A stretch of 38,495 bases of DNA, taken from positions 1 to 38,495 of the forward strand of contig USJW01000038.1 in assembly GCA_900555045.1 (NCBI GenBank). Direction: 5' to 3'. The notes beneath the pieces are model-generated. The model was not told the DNA's origin and did not search any database. It saw nothing but the letters and a program-made list of their open reading frames with translations. This document shows positions 22,764 to 30,765 of the stretch, piece by piece (the first letter of the stretch is position 1; the number at the start of each line of letters is the position of its first letter). A program made the translations under genes and the position numbers. Source of the stretch: an uncultured Clostridium sp. (GTDB lineage: Bacteria; Bacillota; Clostridia; Lachnospirales; Lachnospiraceae).

Positions 22764-23870
22764 ATGGCAGTAGAGATACACATTCAGCATGCGATGAAGA
22801 AGTACGAGGACAATGTTGTCATCAAGGACCTTTCGGTGGATATCGAGCGTGGCGAGCTGTTCACGCTTTTGGGGCCCTCCGGCTGCGGCAAGACCACGCT
22901 GCTGCGCATGATCGCGGGCTTTAACAGCGTGGAGCATGGGACCATCGCCTTCGACGAGCAGGTGGTGAACAATATACCGGTGCACCGGAGAAACTTCGGC
23001 ATGGTGTTCCAGAACTATGCGATATTCCCGAACATGACCGTGTACCGCAACATTGAGTACGGCTTAAAGAACAAACATCTGACCAAGGACGAGATCAGGC
23101 GCCGCGTGGAGGAGATCATGGAGACCGTGCAGATCACCCCCTACCGGGACCGCTACCCGGACAAGCTCTCCGGCGGACAGCAGCAGCGCGTGGCGCTAGC
23201 CAGAGCCATCGCCGTGCAGCCGCAGGTGCTTCTGATGGATGAGCCCCTCTCCAACTTGGACGCCAAGCTGCGCCTGGAGATGCGCGAGGCCATCCGGGAT
23301 ATCCAGAAGAAGATCGGGACCACCACGGTCTACGTGACCCACGACCAGGAGGAGGCCCTTGCCATCTCCGACCGGATCGCCATCATGAACAAGGGCGACA
23401 TCCAGCAGATCGAGACCCCGGAGGCCATCTACTCCCGCCCCTACAACACCTTTGTGGCCGACTTCATCGGACACTCCAACCGCTTTTTGGCCACGGTCCA
23501 AAAGGTTGGGGAGACGGTGACGCTGAAGTTGGAGACCGGTGCGGTTGTGGAGATGCGGGGCATGAAGCCGGTGAAGGTGGGCGACGAGGTGCTGGTCTAC
23601 GTGCGCCCGGAGGAGTTCGTGGTCTGCGGCCCCGAGGGCGGTATGGAGGGAACCGTGCTTGTCAAGCAGTTCCTGGGCAAGTACATCAACTATATCATGG
23701 ATTTCGGCACCGCGGAGCCGGTGGAGGTGTCCATGGACACCAACAGCGCGCCGCGGATCTATAAGCCCGGCGAGAAGATCCATCTGACGGCCCACGCCGC
23801 CCGGATCAACATCTTCGAGAAGGGCACGGAGACGACCTTGATGGAGGGGGTGGAGAGCAATGTTGTTTAA
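22764..23870 (+). CDS. ABC transporter ATPase (FbpC/PotA-like)
   Basis: A 368-aa ATPase. Walker A is GPSGCGKTT, the Q-loop is VFQNYAIFP, the signature is LSGGQQQR, Walker B is VLLMDEP, followed by SNLDAKLR and switch VTHDQEEAL. Residues after about 240 form a TOBE-type C-terminal domain. It energises the fused permease for import. ATG 22764 is taken because GGGGAGAGG lies just upstream; a TTG at 22749 is possible but lacks a site. The permease gene begins inside its last codons (11-bp overlap). Confidence 0.92.
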   Translation: MAVEIHIQHAMKKYEDNVVIKDLSVDIERGELFTLLGPSGCGKTTLLRMIAGFNSVEHGTIAFDEQVVNNIPVHRRNFGMVFQNYAIFPNMTVYRNIEYGLKNKHLTKDEIRRRVEEIMETVQITPYRDRYPDKLSGGQQQRVALARAIAVQPQVLLMDEPLSNLDAKLRLEMREAIRDIQKKIGTTTVYVTHDQEEALAISDRIAIMNKGDIQQIETPEAIYSRPYNTFVADFIGHSNRFLATVQKVGETVTLKLETGAVVEMRGMKPVKVGDEVLVYVRPEEFVVCGPEGGMEGTVLVKQFLGKYINYIMDFGTAEPVEVSMDTNSAPRIYKPGEKIHLTAHAARINIFEKGTETTLMEGVESNVV

Positions 23871-25518
23871 AAAAGGAGTTCGCTTTGACTTCTGGAGCTT
23901 CGTCACCCTGATGTCCATGGTATTCTTCGGGATGTTCCTGGTGATACCCGTCGGGCGCATGGTGATCTTCGCCTTCCAGGGCAAGGAAAATCTGGGCTTC
24001 ACGCTGGAGAACTTCGTGAAATTCTTCTCCCGCGCCTACTACCGCAAGTCACTGTTTAACAGCTTAAAGGTGGTGCTCTGCGCGACGGTCCTGGTCATGG
24101 CCATCGGCGTGCCGCTGGCGTACGTGACCACCTCCTTCAAGATCAGGGGAAAACGGCTGGTGGACATTCTGGTGGTGATCTCCATGCTGTCCCCGCCCTT
24201 CATCGGCGCCTATTCCTGGATCCTGATGCTGGGCCGCAACGGCGTGATCACCAACTTCATGAAGAACACCTTCGGCTTCCACATGCCGGACATCTACGGC
24301 TTCACGGGAATCCTTCTGGTGTTCACACTGAAGCTGTTCCCTTACATATATATGTACACCAAGGGAGCGCTTAAAAAGATGGACGCCTCCCTGGGCGAGG
24401 CGGCGGAGAGTCTGGGCTACCACGGACTGCGGAAGGTCCTTGGGATCAGCCTGCCGTTAATCGCCCCCACCGTGCTGGCCGGCGGAACCATCGTGTTCCT
24501 GCGCGCCTTCGCGGACTACGGGACCCCGCGCCTGATCGGCGAGGGCTACAGCACCATGCCGGTCATCATCTACCAGGAGTGGGTCAGCGAGACGGGAACC
24601 AACGCCTTCTTCGCCTCCTCCGTGGCCCTGATCATGATGCTGGTGGCGGCCATCGTGTTCTTACTTCAGCAGTACTTTTCCAACCGGAAGAACTACGCCA
24701 TGAGCCTGTTAAACCCGCCGCAGCCCCAGCAGCTTAAGGGCTGGCCGAACATCCTGGCGCACGCCTACGTGTATCTGATCGCGCTCTTAGCCACGCTGCC
24801 GCAGATCTACATCGTCTGCATCTCCTTCCGCAACAGCAACGGCATGATGTGGACGGAGGGGTACGGCTTCGGCAACTACGTGACCGTGTTCAGCAAGGCC
24901 GGTTCCTCGGTGTTAAACACCTTTAAATTCAGCCTGATCGCCATCGTGATCGTGATCGTCCTGGGCACGCTGTTCGCCTACCTGACGGTCCGCAGAAAGA
25001 ACATATTCTCCAGGATCCTGGACGTGTTTATCATGTTCCCGTACGTTATCCCGGGCACGATTTTCGGTCTGATTCTGCTGATGAGCTACAACTCCGGCCC
25101 GCTGGTTTTAAGCGGCACGGTGGCCATCATCGTGATCTCCTACGTGATCCGGCGTATGCCCTACACGGTCCGCTCCAGCGCGGCCATCCTGCGCCAGATC
25201 AACCCCAGCATCGAGGAGGCGTCTGCCAGCCTTGGCTACGGCGCGGTGCCCACCTTCTTCAACGTCACCATGCAGGTGATGGTGCCCGGCATCGTCTCCG
25301 GCGCGATTTTGAGCTGGATTACCATCATCAATGAGCTGTCCTCCACCCTGATGCTCTATACCAGCAAGACGACCACCATGTCCGTGGCCATCTTCCAGGA
25401 GATCAACCGGGGCGGCTACGGAACGGCGGCGGCGCTGTCCACGATTCTGACCGTGACCATGATCGTGTCGCTGCTCCTGTTCTTCAAGCTGACCAAGTCC
25501 GAGGACATCGACCTGTAA
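23860..25518 (+). CDS. Double-length ABC permease (FbpB-like)
   Basis: A 552-aa membrane protein with two tandem BPD_transp_1 domains, so one gene supplies the whole channel. About twelve hydrophobic segments are visible. Each half has the EAA loop that contacts the ATPase: EAAESLGYHGLRKVLGISLP near residue 188 and EASASLGYGAVPTFFNVTMQ near residue 453. This FbpB/AfuB-type arrangement goes with the binding-protein class upstream. It is the last gene of the operon. Only a weak hairpin (CTCTC-AGC-GAGAG) follows, then the promoter of the helicase gene. Confidence 0.92.
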   Translation: MLFKKGVRFDFWSFVTLMSMVFFGMFLVIPVGRMVIFAFQGKENLGFTLENFVKFFSRAYYRKSLFNSLKVVLCATVLVMAIGVPLAYVTTSFKIRGKRLVDILVVISMLSPPFIGAYSWILMLGRNGVITNFMKNTFGFHMPDIYGFTGILLVFTLKLFPYIYMYTKGALKKMDASLGEAAESLGYHGLRKVLGISLPLIAPTVLAGGTIVFLRAFADYGTPRLIGEGYSTMPVIIYQEWVSETGTNAFFASSVALIMMLVAAIVFLLQQYFSNRKNYAMSLLNPPQPQQLKGWPNILAHAYVYLIALLATLPQIYIVCISFRNSNGMMWTEGYGFGNYVTVFSKAGSSVLNTFKFSLIAIVIVIVLGTLFAYLTVRRKNIFSRILDVFIMFPYVIPGTIFGLILLMSYNSGPLVLSGTVAIIVISYVIRRMPYTVRSSAAILRQINPSIEEASASLGYGAVPTFFNVTMQVMVPGIVSGAILSWITIINELSSTLMLYTSKTTTMSVAIFQEINRGGYGTAAALSTILTVTMIVSLLLFFKLTKSEDIDL

Positions 25519-25571
25519 AAATATGTCGCTCTCAGCGAGAGTGTTGGAATTTTCATTGTGTATGTTGCCGG

Positions 25572-25600
25572 TTGACAGAAAAAAGTGAATCTGTTATAGT
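25572..25600 (+). promoter_or_regulatory. Promoter of the DEAD-box helicase gene
   Basis: TTGACA (25572-25577), 17-bp spacer, TATAGT (25595-25600). Start near 25607 leaves an untranslated leader of about 190 nt. Confidence 0.75.
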
Positions 25601-25606
25601 TAATTA

Positions 25607-25798
25607 CTGTACGAAGCGAGAGGATGAAAGGCCTGAGACGTGCCTGAACCCTCTCGCTTCGGCTTGTAAAAGCGAAAAAATAGTGATTTTGCGGTGCATG
25701 AAGCGAACAGTGGGGATGCACAACCGGCCTGCCGCCCGACAAGCGGAGTGCGGCGATGGAGCCGCCGCGGCAGAGAAAGAAAGGAATTAGACGTATTT
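25607..25798 (+). ncRNA. Structured 5' leader of the helicase gene
   Basis: A perfect 12-bp stem at the very 5' end, CGAAGCGAGAGG (25612-25623) with CCTCTCGCTTCG (25650-25661), encloses a smaller AGGC/GCCT stem. GTGCAT (25694-25699) pairs with ATGCAC (25716-25721). CTGCCGC (25729-25735) pairs with GCGGCAG (25767-25773), ending shortly before the AAAGGAA ribosome site. A folded leader of this length before a helicase that unwinds RNA suggests cold or autoregulatory control. I cannot match it to a named RNA family. Confidence 0.5.
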
Positions 25799-27508
25799 AT
25801 GGAGACAATGAAATTTGATGAGTTACAGTTGGATGAGCGGATTCTGCGCGCAGTGACGGAAATGGGCTTTGAGGAGGCTTCTCCCATCCAGGCCCAGGCA
25901 ATTCCGGTGGCCATGGAAGGGCTTGACATGATCGGTCAGGCGCAGACGGGCACAGGAAAGACGGCGGCGTTCGGAATCCCGCTTCTGCAGAAGGTGGACC
26001 CGAAGGTGAAAAAGCTGCAGGCGATCGTACTCCTTCCCACCAGGGAGCTTGCCATCCAGGTAGCTGACGAAGTGCGCAGACTTGCAAAGTTTATGCACGG
26101 GATAAAGGTAGTGCCCATCTACGGCGGGCAGGACATCGTGAAGCAGATCCGTTCCTTAAAGGACGGCACGCAGATCATCATTGGAACTCCGGGGCGTGTG
26201 ATGGACCACATGCGCCGCAAGACCGTGAAGATGGATTACGTGCACACGGTAGTGCTCGACGAGGCGGACGAGATGTTGAACATGGGATTTCTGGAGGACA
26301 TGGAGACGATCCTAAGCCAGCTCCCCGAGGAGCGTCAGACCATGATGTTCTCCGCTACCATGCCCCCGGCCATCGCGGAGATCGCGCGCAAGTTCCAGAA
26401 GGATCCGGTGATGGTTCGGGTCGTGAAGAAGGAGCTGACCGTTCCGAAGGTGACCCAGTACTACTACGAGGTGAAGCCCAAGAACAAGGTGGAGGTGATG
26501 TGCCGCCTTCTGGACCTCTACGCCCCCAAGCTGACCATCGTGTTCTGCAACACGAAGAAGCAGGTGGATGAGCTGGTGCAGGCCCTTCAGGGCAGAGGCT
26601 ACTTCGCGGAGGGGCTCCACGGAGACCTAAAGCAGATTCAGCGCGACCGCGTGATGAACAGCTTCAGAAACGGCCGCACGGACATCCTGGTGGCGACCGA
26701 CGTGGCGGCCCGCGGAATCGACGTGGGCGATGTGGAGGCGGTGTTCAACTACGACATCCCCCAGGACGACGAGTACTACGTGCACCGCATCGGCCGTACG
26801 GGCCGCGCAGGCCGCGAGGGCAAGGCGTTCAGCCTGGTGGTGGGCCGCGAGGTCTACAAGCTGCGCGACATCCAGCGCTACTGCAAGACCCGCATCATCC
26901 CTCAGGCCATCCCGTCCTTAAACGACATCACCGAGATCAAGGTGGAGAAGCTTTTGGACCAGGTCGAGGAAGTGATGAACGACAACGATTTGAGCAAGAT
27001 GGTGGGAATCATCGAGAAGAAGCTGATCGAGGAAGAGTACACCTCCTTAGATCTGGCTGCTGCGCTGCTCAAGATGGCCATGGGCGAGGACAACGAGGAC
27101 ATCATCGACAGCTTTGAGCCCGCCAGATCCCTGGAGGACCTGGACCGCTACGGCAGAGAGTTTAGCCGCGGGCGCGGGCGCACCGTGGGCGCGGGCCGGA
27201 ACAACCGCCGCAGAGGGGCCACGGACCGGGCCGCAGTGGACTACATTGTGGACGGCGACGAGGATAATATGGCCCGCCTGTTCATCAACATCGGCAAAGA
27301 CCAGCGTGTGACTCCGGGCGATATCCTGGGCGCGGTGGCCGGGGAGTCCGGTATGCCGGGCCGCCTGGTCGGCAGCATCGACATGTACGACGGCTACACC
27401 TTCGTGGATGTGCCGGTCCGCTACGCCGACGAGGTGTTAAAGGCTATGGCCCACGCGCGGATCAAGGGCAGAAACATCCATGTGGAGAAGGCCAACGGGA
27501 GACGGTAA
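25799..27508 (+). CDS. deaD: DEAD-box RNA helicase (DeaD/CshA-like)
   Basis: A 569-aa ATP-dependent RNA helicase. The Q motif region is FDELQLDERILRAV...SPIQAQAIP, motif I AQTGTGKT (48-55), Ia PTRELAIQ, II DEAD in VLDEADEML, III SAT, VI HRIGRTGRAGREG. After the two RecA domains come an acidic helical part, an Arg/Gly patch (about 455-475), and a DbpA-type RNA-binding domain at the end (MARLFINIG to HVEKANGRR). It likely acts in ribosome assembly and RNA decay. ATG 25799 follows AAAGGAATT at a rather long spacing; the frame is open upstream to 25694, but that stretch is the structured leader. A strong terminator follows. Confidence 0.93.
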   Translation: METMKFDELQLDERILRAVTEMGFEEASPIQAQAIPVAMEGLDMIGQAQTGTGKTAAFGIPLLQKVDPKVKKLQAIVLLPTRELAIQVADEVRRLAKFMHGIKVVPIYGGQDIVKQIRSLKDGTQIIIGTPGRVMDHMRRKTVKMDYVHTVVLDEADEMLNMGFLEDMETILSQLPEERQTMMFSATMPPAIAEIARKFQKDPVMVRVVKKELTVPKVTQYYYEVKPKNKVEVMCRLLDLYAPKLTIVFCNTKKQVDELVQALQGRGYFAEGLHGDLKQIQRDRVMNSFRNGRTDILVATDVAARGIDVGDVEAVFNYDIPQDDEYYVHRIGRTGRAGREGKAFSLVVGREVYKLRDIQRYCKTRIIPQAIPSLNDITEIKVEKLLDQVEEVMNDNDLSKMVGIIEKKLIEEEYTSLDLAAALLKMAMGEDNEDIIDSFEPARSLEDLDRYGREFSRGRGRTVGAGRNNRRRGATDRAAVDYIVDGDEDNMARLFINIGKDQRVTPGDILGAVAGESGMPGRLVGSIDMYDGYTFVDVPVRYADEVLKAMAHARIKGRNIHVEKANGRR

Positions 27509-27528
27509 TTGTCTTCATAAATCAAATA

Positions 27529-27576
27529 AAGACGGCTGTGCAGGCGCTTGGTAGGCGCGGGCACAGCCGTCTTTTT
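27529..27576. terminator. Bidirectional terminator between helicase and DUF362 genes
   Basis: AAGACGGCTGTGC (27529-27541) pairs perfectly with GCACAGCCGTCTT (27561-27573), followed by T's. The convergent gene ends at 27579. Confidence 0.92.
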
Positions 27577-27578
27577 GA

Positions 27579-28676
27579 CTATTTTTTCCAGTTTTCGCTG
27601 AGGAACTGCACAATGTCGGCCGCCTTGGGCGGGCAGCCCTCCAGGTGCTTCTCAAAGCATGCGGTGCAGTGGCCCACGCCGATTTTGCCTTCCTGGCCCT
27701 TGTAGCCCTGTCCGATGGCCACGGGCGGCAGTCCGCGGCGAAGCATGCCCGCGTCGTTTAAGCGGTCCAGGGCGTAGATTAAGGAGCCGTAGCAGGCGCT
27801 GCAGGCGTCCGAGGGGGCGGCGTAGGCGGCCAGCTCCCGGACGCGCCGGGTCATGGTGAACTTCTTGTCCGGGCGGCAGTCCGCGTTCAGGCAGATGATG
27901 TTGGCCTTTGACAGATCGGCGCTGCCGACGCCCAGGGACTCGGCTAAGCGGATATAGGGCACGTCGTCCGGGGAGTAGCCCATGCAGTCGCAGACGTAGG
28001 AGTCGCAGAGCACCGGGTCCTTAAAGCCCAGCACCCGGTTCATGACCACCGGGTTTCCGCCCTCCTCGAAGTCCAGGTCGCCGCAGATGTTGTCCACCAG
28101 GATGAAATCGTTGTGGATCACCGTGTTTAAGTGGGCGATGGGGCGGTGCAGCCCCATGGTGTGGAAGCGGCGCTTCTCCGAGTTGGGGATCAGGCCCTTG
28201 CCGTTCTTTAAGGCGCAGGTGACGGTGGTCTGGCAGTGCCCCTTGAGCACGGGCATGTTGATGAGATAGTCCACGGCTGCAGCCTGGTCGCAGACCTTGA
28301 TGGACATGCCGCTCGCGTCATAGGCGCGGGAGCTGTCCTTCTGCAGGTCCACGAAGGGCACATTGTAGCGGCGGCACACCTTGTCGTAGCCCGCCGCCCG
28401 GTAGGCCAGGTCCGTCCGGTCGCCCACCCAGGAGCCCTCCATGATGGTGATGTCCCTAAAGCCGTGCTCCTGCAGGTACTCCACCGCGCCCGCCAGCAGC
28501 TCGGCGTGGGTGGTGGCGCCGCTTGAGGGGTCCTTAGCCACCACCAGGTTGGGCTTTAGCGCGATCTTTTTGCCCGTGTCCCCGATGTCCGCGGCCACAT
28601 CCGCCCGCGCGAGAATCTGCTTTGCCATCTCCTTATAGTCGGTTCCGTGAATGATGAGAATGTCCTGTTTTTCCAT
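27579..28676 (-). CDS. DUF362 family protein
   Basis: A 365-aa cytoplasmic protein of the DUF362 family, often annotated as an uncharacterised iron-sulfur-associated protein. Seen: KPNLVVAKDPSSGATTH near residue 40, a NMPVLKGHCQTTVTCALKNGKGL stretch typical of the family (shown only in part), and, near the C-terminus, Cys pairs in ACSACYG and GHCTACFEKHLEGCPP that could bind a metal or an Fe-S cluster. The full ferredoxin domain of longer members is absent. Start ATG 28676 has AGGATAAAGGAA just upstream; a further ATG at 28715 has no such site. It is a single gene whose promoter region is duplicated. Function unknown. Confidence 0.8.
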   Translation of the reverse strand: MEKQDILIIHGTDYKEMAKQILARADVAADIGDTGKKIALKPNLVVAKDPSSGATTHAELLAGAVEYLQEHGFRDITIMEGSWVGDRTDLAYRAAGYDKVCRRYNVPFVDLQKDSSRAYDASGMSIKVCDQAAAVDYLINMPVLKGHCQTTVTCALKNGKGLIPNSEKRRFHTMGLHRPIAHLNTVIHNDFILVDNICGDLDFEEGGNPVVMNRVLGFKDPVLCDSYVCDCMGYSPDDVPYIRLAESLGVGSADLSKANIICLNADCRPDKKFTMTRRVRELAAYAAPSDACSACYGSLIYALDRLNDAGMLRRGLPPVAIGQGYKGQEGKIGVGHCTACFEKHLEGCPPKAADIVQFLSENWKK

Positions 28677-28720
28677 TTCCTTTATCCTGCCTTTTTGGTG
28701 ATTGATAGAAAGCATTAAGT

Positions 28721-28793
28721 TTTACGTTTCCTTATTATACCATGTCACCAACCGCAGGTTGATGACAAGCTTTACGTTTCCTTATTATACCAT
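28721..28793 (-). promoter_or_regulatory. Duplicated promoter segment flanking a palindrome before the DUF362 gene
   Basis: A 23-bp sequence occurs twice 50 bp apart (28721-28743 and 28771-28793); on the minus strand each copy carries ATGGTATAATAAGG with a perfect -10. Between them TGTCACCAACC-GCA-GGTTGATGACA (28743-28767) is a palindrome with one mismatch in 11-bp arms. The result is two tandem promoters around one probable operator. Confidence 0.6.
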
Positions 28794-29016
28794 AATTGTG
28801 AGGGAGGCGGAAGTCTTTTGACGGCGGGGAAATTCCGGGGGGATTCGGTGAAAATCCCGCGTTTCCTCGCCCGGCAATTCCGTGAAAATCCGCGTTCCCT
28901 CGCCCAGCAATTCCGTGAAAATCTGCGTTCCCTCGCCTGCAAATCCCCTGCAAATCCCCCGTCCCCCGCTCCCCAGCTCCCCGAAATTCCTTCGCCGTCA
29001 AAAAAAATCTGCCGCC
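28794..29016. repeat. Non-coding interval with a 33-bp minisatellite
   Basis: Three tandem 33-bp units (28858-28890, 28891-28923, 28924-28956), the first two with only two differences, and a partial diverged unit before them (28837-28857). The unit contains CAATTCCGTGAAAATC. A minus-strand frame runs through it (11-aa repeat GRGNADFHGIA), but without a ribosome site. I see no gene here. Confidence 0.75.
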
Positions 29017-29045
29017 TTGTAATCTAATTTCAACTGTACTATAAT
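29017..29045 (+). promoter_or_regulatory. Promoter of the ybaK-like gene
   Basis: TTGTAA (29017-29022), 17-bp spacer, TATAAT (29040-29045). Confidence 0.7.
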
Positions 29046-29077
29046 GTGAGTCAGCAAGAACGGCGAGGAGTGATAGG

Positions 29078-29545
29078 ATGATTAAGACGAATGTGATGCG
29101 CCTCTTAGACGCGGCGGGAATTGAATACGCGACCGGCACCTACGAGGTGGACGAGGACGACTTATCCGGCAGCCATGCGGCGGACCTGATGGGCGTGGAC
29201 CATGACAGTATGTATAAAACCCTGGTGCTAAAGGGCGAGAAGAAGGGCTATGTGGTCTGCTGCATCCCCGTGGACGAGGAGCTGGATTTAAAGAAGGTGG
29301 CGAAGGCCGCAGGGGAGAAGAAGGTGGAGATGATCCATGTGCGGGATATGCTGGCTGTGACAGGCTACATCCGGGGCGGCTGCTCGCCCATCGGCATGAA
29401 AAAGAAGTACCCCACCTTCATCGAGGAGACGGCCCAGCTCTACGACGCCGTCACCGTCAGCGCGGGGCAGCGGGGCGTCCAGGTGACGCTGGCGCCGGAG
29501 GATCTGCGGCGGTATGTGGACGGGACGTTCGCGGAGCTTGTTTGA
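29078..29545 (+). CDS. ybaK: YbaK/EbsC-type aminoacyl-tRNA deacylase
   Basis: A 155-aa free-standing editing enzyme of the YbaK/ProX family. Family knowledge: YbaK hydrolyses mischarged Cys-tRNA(Pro). Seen: YKTLVLKG (the active-site Lys region), AAGEKKVEMI, and the diagnostic GYIRGGCSPIGMKKKYPTF loop near residues 94-112. The length matches the family. GGAGTGATAGG precedes ATG 29078. It has its own promoter and ends in a small 9-bp tandem repeat (TTTGAGCCG twice) over the stop codon. It is unrelated to the nucleoside operon downstream, which has a separate promoter. Confidence 0.9.
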   Translation: MIKTNVMRLLDAAGIEYATGTYEVDEDDLSGSHAADLMGVDHDSMYKTLVLKGEKKGYVVCCIPVDEELDLKKVAKAAGEKKVEMIHVRDMLAVTGYIRGGCSPIGMKKKYPTFIEETAQLYDAVTVSAGQRGVQVTLAPEDLRRYVDGTFAELV

Positions 29546-29588
29546 GCCGTTTGAGCCGGAAACCACGGAAAACCGGAAGCGGTAGTGT

Positions 29589-29617
29589 TTGACCCGGCAG
29601 TCCGCGTGTATTATAAT
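29589..29617 (+). promoter_or_regulatory. Promoter of the deoC-cdd-pdp operon
   Basis: TTGACC (29589-29594), 17-bp spacer, TATAAT (29612-29617). Confidence 0.75.
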
Positions 29618-29664
29618 AAGAACAAAGACAGTTTGTCTGAAATAACCGACAGGAGGTATGAACG

Positions 29665-30363
29665 ATGGAGCGAAGTGAGATATATAGAAGGGTGGACCAC
29701 ACACTGCTGGCGCAGGACGCGACCTGGGACCAGATCCGGGAGATCTGCGACGACGCCCTGGCCTACGGGACGGCCAGCGTGTGCATCCCGCCGTCCTATG
29801 TGAGGCAGGCCAAGGAGTATCTGGGGGACCGGATGGCGGTCTGCACGGTGATCGGTTTCCCCAACGGCTACAGCACCACCGCAGTCAAGGTGTTTGAGAC
29901 GGAGGATGCCATTGCGGGCGGAGCCGACGAGATCGACATGGTGATCAACATCGGCTGGCTGAAGGACAAAGCTTACGGCCGGATCGCGGACGAGATCCGC
30001 CGCGTGAAGGCGGCCTGCCGCCACAGAATCCTGAAGGTGATTATCGAGACATGCCTGCTGACCGAGGAGGAGAAGATCCAGATGTGCCGGATCGTGACCG
30101 AGACCGGCGCAGACTTTATCAAGACCTCCACCGGCTTCTCGAAGGCCGGGGCAACCTTCGACGACATCCGCCTGTTTTCCGAGCATGTAGGCCCGGAGGT
30201 GCGCATGAAGGCGGCCGGCGGGATCAAGTCCTTCGCCGACGCGGAGGAGTTCATCCGCCTGGGAGCCGACCGGCTGGGCACCAGCCGGATTGTGAAATTG
30301 GCGAAGGCGGAGAAGGAGGAGAGTGCCTGTGGACAGACGAGCGCTGATTCAGACAGCTATTGA
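29665..30363 (+). CDS. deoC: Deoxyribose-phosphate aldolase
   Basis: A 232-aa class I aldolase that splits 2-deoxyribose 5-phosphate into glyceraldehyde 3-phosphate and acetaldehyde. Seen: DHTLLAQDAT at the start, VIGFPNGYSTTAVKVFE, DEIDMVINIG, the Schiff-base Lys in DFIKTSTGF (K153), and AAGGIKSFADAEEFI. AGGAGG precedes the start. Its 3' end overlaps the cytidine deaminase gene by 35 bp. Together with the deaminase and the pyrimidine phosphorylase it forms a salvage route from deoxycytidine and thymidine to central metabolism. No phosphopentomutase is in the window. Confidence 0.95.
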   Translation: MERSEIYRRVDHTLLAQDATWDQIREICDDALAYGTASVCIPPSYVRQAKEYLGDRMAVCTVIGFPNGYSTTAVKVFETEDAIAGGADEIDMVINIGWLKDKAYGRIADEIRRVKAACRHRILKVIIETCLLTEEEKIQMCRIVTETGADFIKTSTGFSKAGATFDDIRLFSEHVGPEVRMKAAGGIKSFADAEEFIRLGADRLGTSRIVKLAKAEKEESACGQTSADSDSY

Positions 30364-30739
30364 CGCGCTTCCGGGCTCCTATGTGCCCTACTCCCGGTTC
30401 CACGTGGCCGCTGCGCTGCTGTGCGCGGACGGCACGGTGTACACGGGGGTGAATATCGAGAACGCCTCCTACACGCCCACGGTCTGCGCGGAGCGGGTGG
30501 CGTTTTTCAAGGCGGTCAGCGAGGGAAAGCGGGACTTTGAGGCCATCGCGGTCTGCGGCGGGCCGGAGGGGGAGACAAAGGACTACTGCCCGCCCTGCGG
30601 CGTGTGCCGCCAGGTGATGCGGGAGTTCTGCTCACCGGAACAGTTTCGCGTGATTGTGGCCAGGTCGCCGGAGGACTACCGGGAGTTTACGCTGGAGCAG
30701 CTTCTGCCCCAGAGCTTCGGCCCGGAAAATCTGGCTTAG
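30329..30739 (+). CDS. cdd: Cytidine deaminase
   Basis: A 136-aa homotetrameric-type cytidine deaminase turning (deoxy)cytidine into (deoxy)uridine. Zinc ligands and catalytic Glu are in CAE (C53, E55) and PCGVC (C90, C93). GVNIENASYTPTVCAER is the usual signature. Two GTG starts are possible; 30329 is preferred because AAGGAGGA at 30313-30320 leaves eight bases, while GTG 30323 leaves two. It overlaps deoC and is followed 26 bp later by the phosphorylase gene. Confidence 0.95.
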   Translation: MDRRALIQTAIDALPGSYVPYSRFHVAAALLCADGTVYTGVNIENASYTPTVCAERVAFFKAVSEGKRDFEAIAVCGGPEGETKDYCPPCGVCRQVMREFCSPEQFRVIVARSPEDYREFTLEQLLPQSFGPENLA

Positions 30740-30765
30740 CCTGAGAATTTGGGAGGTGCGCCGGC

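Noticed and set aside
25694..25798. N-terminal extension of the helicase
   Set aside because: The extra 35 residues would lie over the leader stems and do not resemble helicase N-termini; the Q motif starts right after ATG 25799.
28858..28956. CRISPR repeats of 33 bp
   Set aside because: The units are tandem with no spacers and no cas gene is nearby.
28735..29139. Minus-strand 134-aa repeat protein
   Set aside because: It overlaps the ybaK promoter and start, lacks a ribosome site, and its repeat is the translated minisatellite.
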